DNA of 8,607 nucleotides, taken from the NCBI GenBank assembly GCA_031289065.1, contig JAITQI010000043.1, positions 1 to 8,607 on the forward strand. Direction: 5' to 3'. Below the pieces are notes generated by a model. The model saw nothing but the letters and a program-made list of their open reading frames with translations. It did no database searches and had not been told where the DNA came from. Source of the DNA: Oscillospiraceae bacterium (GTDB lineage: Bacteria; Bacillota; Clostridia; Oscillospirales; UBA929). Within the stretch, counting starts at the first letter, position 1. Each line of letters begins with the position of its first letter. The position numbers and the translations under genes are program-made. Shown here one piece after another: positions 6,094-8,607 of the stretch.

Positions 6094-7297
6094 ATTCTTC
6101 TTCGATGCCGAGGTCGTTTTTTAGGATGGAGGCTGGGCGGACGACTGTTTTGCCGTAGCGGCTTTTGAGGTCGTCCAGGGATTTGTCCAGGGCCTCCTGT
6201 TTGGGGTCGGCCTGGGGCGGGGCCTCGAAGAGACTGAGTTGCCCGCTCTCCTCCCCGTCCGTGAGGTTGATGGCGGTGACGGCCAGCAGGCGGATGGGTT
6301 GGCCGGGTTTCCAGAAGCGCAGGACAAGCGCCAGCGCGGCTTCATAGATTGTTTTTGTCAGATGGGTGGGCTGGGGGAGCTGGGTTTGCCGGTCGATGGT
6401 GCGCAGGGCGGTATCCCGAATGGCCACCTGGACGCCCCGGCACTTTTTCCCGTGGCGGCGCAGGCGATAGGCCACCGATTCGGACAGGACGCGCAGGCCG
6501 ACCCGGACGTCCTCCCTGCTGACCAAGTCCCGCCGAAAGGTCAGGGAATTGCCCACCGATTTGGCCTGCGCCCCGTCCTCCGACCGGCGCACCGGCTCCC
6601 TGTCCAGCCCGTTGGCGTAGTCGTACAGCAGGGAGCCATGTTTGCCCAGGCGGGCTGTGAGCACGCCTCTGTCCAGCGCCGCCAGCTGGCCGACGGTGTG
6701 AACCCCGATTTCGGCCAGGGCGTCGGCGGTGGCCCGGCCCACATACATCAAATCCGTGACGGGCAGGGGGTGGAGAAGGCTTTGGACGTTGTTCCGGGTG
6801 ATTTCGGTGGTGGCGTCCGGCTTTTTGTAATCGGAGCCCAATTTGGCGAACACCTTGCAAAAGCTGACCCCCACCGAGACGGTCAGCCCCAGTTCTTCCC
6901 GGATGGTTTGCCGGATTTTGCCGGCGATCTCCCGGCCGCTGCCAAACAGGTGTTGCGTCCCGGTGACATCCAGGTAGCTCTCGTCGATGCCCGCCCGCTC
7001 CACCAGGTCGGTGAAGCGTTCGTAAATTTCGTTGGCCCTGTCGCAATATTCGGCGTACAAGTGGTGGTGGGGCGGCAGCAGGATGAGGCCGGGGCACTTG
7101 CGCAGAGCCTGCCAGACGGATTCGGCGGTCTTGACACCGGCCTTTTTGGCCAACTCGTTCTTGGCCAGGACAATGCCCCGCCGGTTTTCCGGGTCGCCGC
7201 ACACCGCCATGGGTTTGCCCATGGTCTCCGGGTGGGACAGCGCCTCAACCGACGCGAAAAACGCGTTTTGATCCACATGCAGAATCACCCTGTCCAT
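6092..7297 (-). CDS. dinB: DNA polymerase IV (Y-family translesion polymerase)
   Basis: Encodes 401 residues, the usual length for DinB. It copies past DNA lesions with low fidelity when recruited to the sliding clamp. Palm motif ILHVDQNAFFASVEA (5-19) supplies catalytic D9, and GIDESYLDVTG (103-113) supplies D105 and E106. VSFCKVFAKLGSDYKKPDA (144-162) is the usual DinB palm/thumb-region stretch, and the little-finger domain follows from about residue 240. QLSLF (353-357) is a classic beta-clamp binding motif, followed by about 45 residues of charged tail. The first motif reads DQN instead of the common DMD, losing the non-essential second Asp. The frame opens to 7462, but the ATG at 7297 is chosen because it starts directly before the conserved domain, AAAAGGGGG (7306-7314) lies 8 nt upstream, and the in-frame ATG at 7330 overlaps the promoter -10. 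No obvious LexA box is seen. Confidence 0.95.
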   Translation of the reverse strand: MDRVILHVDQNAFFASVEALSHPETMGKPMAVCGDPENRRGIVLAKNELAKKAGVKTAESVWQALRKCPGLILLPPHHHLYAEYCDRANEIYERFTDLVERAGIDESYLDVTGTQHLFGSGREIAGKIRQTIREELGLTVSVGVSFCKVFAKLGSDYKKPDATTEITRNNVQSLLHPLPVTDLMYVGRATADALAEIGVHTVGQLAALDRGVLTARLGKHGSLLYDYANGLDREPVRRSEDGAQAKSVGNSLTFRRDLVSREDVRVGLRVLSESVAYRLRRHGKKCRGVQVAIRDTALRTIDRQTQLPQPTHLTKTIYEAALALVLRFWKPGQPIRLLAVTAINLTDGEESGQLSLFEAPPQADPKQEALDKSLDDLKSRYGKTVVRPASILKNDLGIEEE

Positions 7298-7328
7298 CCC
7301 GGCGGCCCCCTTTTCCGAACATACATTC

Positions 7329-7337
7329 ATTATATCA
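7329..7337 (-). promoter_or_regulatory. Extended -10 promoter for dinB
   Basis: On the minus strand TGATATAAT (7337 down to 7329) is a perfect TGnTATAAT extended -10 element. No good -35 is found 17 bp upstream (TACCCA-like), which is normal for extended -10 promoters. The start point would be near 7322, giving a leader of about 25 nt that contains the ribosome site for the ATG at 7297. Confidence 0.65.
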
Positions 7338-7404
7338 CAGCCGCGTCGGGTTGGGTAGGCCGTGAATACGATGCCGGAATTTCCCCGCGAAGCGAAAATG
7401 GGGC

Positions 7405-7448
7405 CAAACAAAGCGGCGGCGAGGCAGTCAATTCCGCCCCGCCGCCGC
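7405..7448 (-). terminator. Intrinsic terminator of the rubredoxin gene
   Basis: Read on the minus strand, GCGGCGGCG plus GGGC (7448-7436) pairs with GCCT plus CGCCGCCGC (7425-7413), with one G-U pair, around a 10-nt loop. The stem is followed by TTTGTTT (7412-7406). The hairpin lies 10 bp after the rubredoxin TGA and separates that gene from the dinB promoter. Confidence 0.75.
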
Positions 7449-7458
7449 GCCTTGCGAT

Positions 7459-7617
7459 TCACGCCTCGTCAAACATGTCTTTGCCCGCGCCGCACATGGG
7501 GCAGACCCACCCGTCGGGCACATCCGCCCAGGCGGTGCCGGGGGCGATTCCGTCGTCCGGGTATCCGTCGGCTTCGTTGTACACAAACCCACAGACGGTG
7601 CAAACGTATTCTTTCAT
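7459..7617 (-). CDS. Rubredoxin
   Basis: A 52-residue protein, the standard rubredoxin length, beginning MKEYVCTVCGFVYNEADGYP. The four iron-ligating cysteines are C6 and C9 (CTVCG) and C39 and C42 (CPMCGAG). The core aromatic residues are present (Y4, Y13, W30, W37, F49), as is PDDGIAPGTAW. Rubredoxins are small cytoplasmic one-electron carriers with a single Fe(Cys)4 site; in anaerobes they often feed electrons to peroxide- or oxygen-reducing enzymes. No partner gene lies beside it here. Two in-frame ATGs are possible, at 7623 and 7617; ribosome-site spacing favours 7617. It is a single-gene unit with its own promoter and terminator. Confidence 0.96.
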   Translation of the reverse strand: MKEYVCTVCGFVYNEADGYPDDGIAPGTAWADVPDGWVCPMCGAGKDMFDEA

Positions 7618-7624
7618 GGGCATG

Positions 7625-7630
7625 ACCTCC
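7625..7630 (-). promoter_or_regulatory. Ribosome binding site that fixes the rubredoxin start
   Basis: GGAGGT on the minus strand. The distance from GGAGG to the ATG at 7617 is 8 nt, which is optimal; the distance to the alternative ATG at 7623 is only 2 nt, too short for initiation. The protein therefore starts MKEYVC rather than MPMKEYVC. Confidence 0.8.
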
Positions 7631-7659
7631 AGAGATTCAGATTTCGGTTGTCCGCCTCT

Positions 7660-7688
7660 ATTATACTCACGCGGCAGGCGTTTGTAAA
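7660..7688 (-). promoter_or_regulatory. Sigma-A promoter for rubredoxin
   Basis: On the minus strand TTTACA (7683-7688) and a perfect TATAAT (7660-7665) are spaced by 17 bp. The -35 differs from consensus at one base. The start point near 7653 gives a leader of about 36 nt. The promoter lies at the edge of the truncated nuclease frame that runs the other way from 7695. Confidence 0.8.
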
Positions 7689-7694
7689 GGGTAG

Positions 7695-8607
7695 ATTGTC
7701 AAGCGAAGCGCGCCAAAAGTTCGGGCTCCGCAGTGGGCGAACAACGCGGCCATCGGGGCCATTGGCGGCTTTGGGATGGGCGCTCCGGGGATTCTGGCGG
7801 GGAACAGACACAACGGCTTGACAGGTCAGGAGCCCGCAACGGTTTCCCAACCGTCCGCGCCTGCGCAGCCCGTGACGCGGAACGACGCGCAAGAGGACGC
7901 AAAGGCGCGGTTACAGGATTGGTTGTCCAGTCCCGGTGTGCTTCCCTCGGAATGGGCGACACAGCCGAACGGACAGCCTGTTTTGGGCGCGACGGAAGAC
8001 GCTCCCACCCTGGCGCACACGCCGGAGCAGGAGCGAGTTATTCGTGAGTATGAGGCGGCGGTTGATGAAAATTTGGTGGCGTTTGCGGAGACGGCCATCG
8101 AGAACAAGCAGGGCAAGGTGCGGCAATACATCATACAGCCGGTAAGCGATAGGGCTGTTGATGAAATCAAGGCCTACACCGGCGTTGACGCGACGGGGTT
8201 CAGGGTTGTTATCAGCACAAACGACATCAACCACATCGAAGGGCGACACGGGGAAACAGGGTCGAACGACAACAGTATGGCCGATGTAAGTGACATCGGG
8301 CGCATTCCTTACATATTGAACAACTATGACAGTATTGACAGCACTGGGAAAACAAGCGCCTATCTGAATCAGGACGGAACGCCTTCCGTCCTTCTCCGGT
8401 TGGAGAAAAAGATTGACGGCTTCCACTACGTTGTAGAAGCCGTACCTGACACCGCCAAAAAGCAAATCCACATTATCAGCTCATCTAAAAGCAACAGGCA
8501 ATCCGTTGACACTGGAATGCAAAGCCCCCCAGTATACGCCCAAGGCGATTCTACGGCACAACCTGCTGCTGGGAACGCGGGAAACAATAACGCAACCGTT
8601 CCCACCT
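7695..8607 (+). CDS. 5'-truncated C-terminal fragment with PBECR-type (barnase/EndoU/RelE-like) nuclease domain
   Basis: The frame is open for 304 codons, from a TAG at 7692 to the right edge. About residues 17-35 are Gly/Ala-rich and hydrophobic (AAIGAIGGFGMGAPGILAG), followed by a Pro/Ala/Gln-rich linker, a helical stretch (EQERVIREYEAAVDENLVAFAETAIE, given here from 8025, split by me as EQERVIREYE and AAVDENLVAFAETA), then the nuclease-like domain: TGVDATGFRVVIS, H180-I-E-G-R-H-G (180-186), SMADVSDIGRIPYILNNYD (194-212) and FHYVVEAVPD. The RHG plus SMxDxxDIxRIxYxLxNYD pattern is that of the phage-Barnase-EndoU-ColicinE5/D-RelE-like nucleases (PBECR), usually C-terminal parts of very large phage or conjugative-element proteins. 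No start codon has a ribosome site; the first ATG (7776) falls inside the hydrophobic segment. I infer a remnant that has lost its 5' part; an intact small gene starting at 7776 is less likely. The domain assignment is from remembered patterns. Confidence 0.68.
   Translation, partial: MVKRSAPKVRAPQWANNAAIGAIGGFGMGAPGILAGNRHNGLTGQEPATVSQPSAPAQPVTRNDAQEDAKARLQDWLSSPGVLPSEWATQPNGQPVLGATEDAPTLAHTPEQERVIREYEAAVDENLVAFAETAIENKQGKVRQYIIQPVSDRAVDEIKAYTGVDATGFRVVISTNDINHIEGRHGETGSNDNSMADVSDIGRIPYILNNYDSIDSTGKTSAYLNQDGTPSVLLRLEKKIDGFHYVVEAVPDTAKKQIHIISSSKSNRQSVDTGMQSPPVYAQGDSTAQPAAGNAGNNNATVPT

Noticed and set aside
6092..7297. dinB first motif DQN instead of DMD as a sign of an inactive polymerase
   Set aside because: The essential Asp (D9) and the D105/E106 pair are kept; the second Asp of DMD is not essential in Y-family polymerases.
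6239..7687. Plus-strand open frame of 482 codons opposite dinB and rubredoxin
   Set aside because: Spans two unrelated minus-strand genes and two regulatory regions, and has no motif of its own; a shadow of GC-rich coding sequence.
7697..7702. Perfect TTGACA on the minus strand as a rubredoxin -35 box
   Set aside because: It lies 31 bp from the TATAAT, too far; TTTACA at 7683-7688 has the correct 17-bp spacing.
7911..8471. Minus-strand open frame of 186 codons opposite the nuclease fragment
   Set aside because: The plus frame has recognisable nuclease-family motifs and stays open much longer; the antisense has none.

Overview
The window looks like chromosomal DNA from an anaerobic, high-GC member of the Clostridia (Bacillota). 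The reasons are indirect but agree: three Gram-positive-type lipoproteins with Pro/Thr-rich wall-spanning linkers, strong AGGAGG-type ribosome sites, and genes of strictly anaerobic flavour (a corrinoid methyltransferase partner protein, a rubredoxin, an Fe-S aldo/keto reductase, and the Cys-rich families DUF2284 and DUF6485). Genus cannot be read from the sequence.

Layout. (1) 1-778, minus strand: a DUF2284 Cys-rich protein, then the beginning of a corrinoid (B12-binding) protein that leaves the window on the left; they are probably one unit for corrinoid-dependent methyl transfer. (2) 779-962: a divergent intergenic region with a good sigma-A promoter for the rightward genes and a weak candidate for the leftward ones. 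(3) 963-5997, plus strand: a closely packed run of five genes: DUF6485, an unrecognised 498-residue lipoprotein, a PstS-like solute-binding lipoprotein (start overlaps the previous stop as ATGA), a polysaccharide-deacetylase-type lipoprotein, and an aldo/keto reductase with two C-terminal 4Fe-4S motifs. A 15-bp hairpin terminator at 6053-6093 ends the run. (4) 6092-7297, minus: dinB (DNA polymerase IV) with its own extended -10 promoter, converging on the same terminator. (5) 7459-7617, minus: a 52-residue rubredoxin with promoter, ribosome site and terminator all visible. (6) 7695-8607, plus: a 304-codon open frame without a credible start. It has a Gly-rich hydrophobic segment and a PBECR-type nuclease domain, as found at the C-termini of large phage or conjugative-element proteins, and it runs off the right edge. 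It is probably a 5'-truncated mobile-element remnant abutting the rubredoxin promoter.

How the genes may work together. The three lipoproteins are built alike (lipobox, 35-55 residues of Pro/Thr/Ala/Ser linker, globular domain) and are co-directional, so they probably act together at the outer face of the membrane. The solute-binding protein has no permease or ATPase beside it, and the reductase behind it lacks the usual catalytic His. This cassette and the truncated nuclease frame are the two parts most worth following up. The rest is ordinary housekeeping or anaerobic metabolism.
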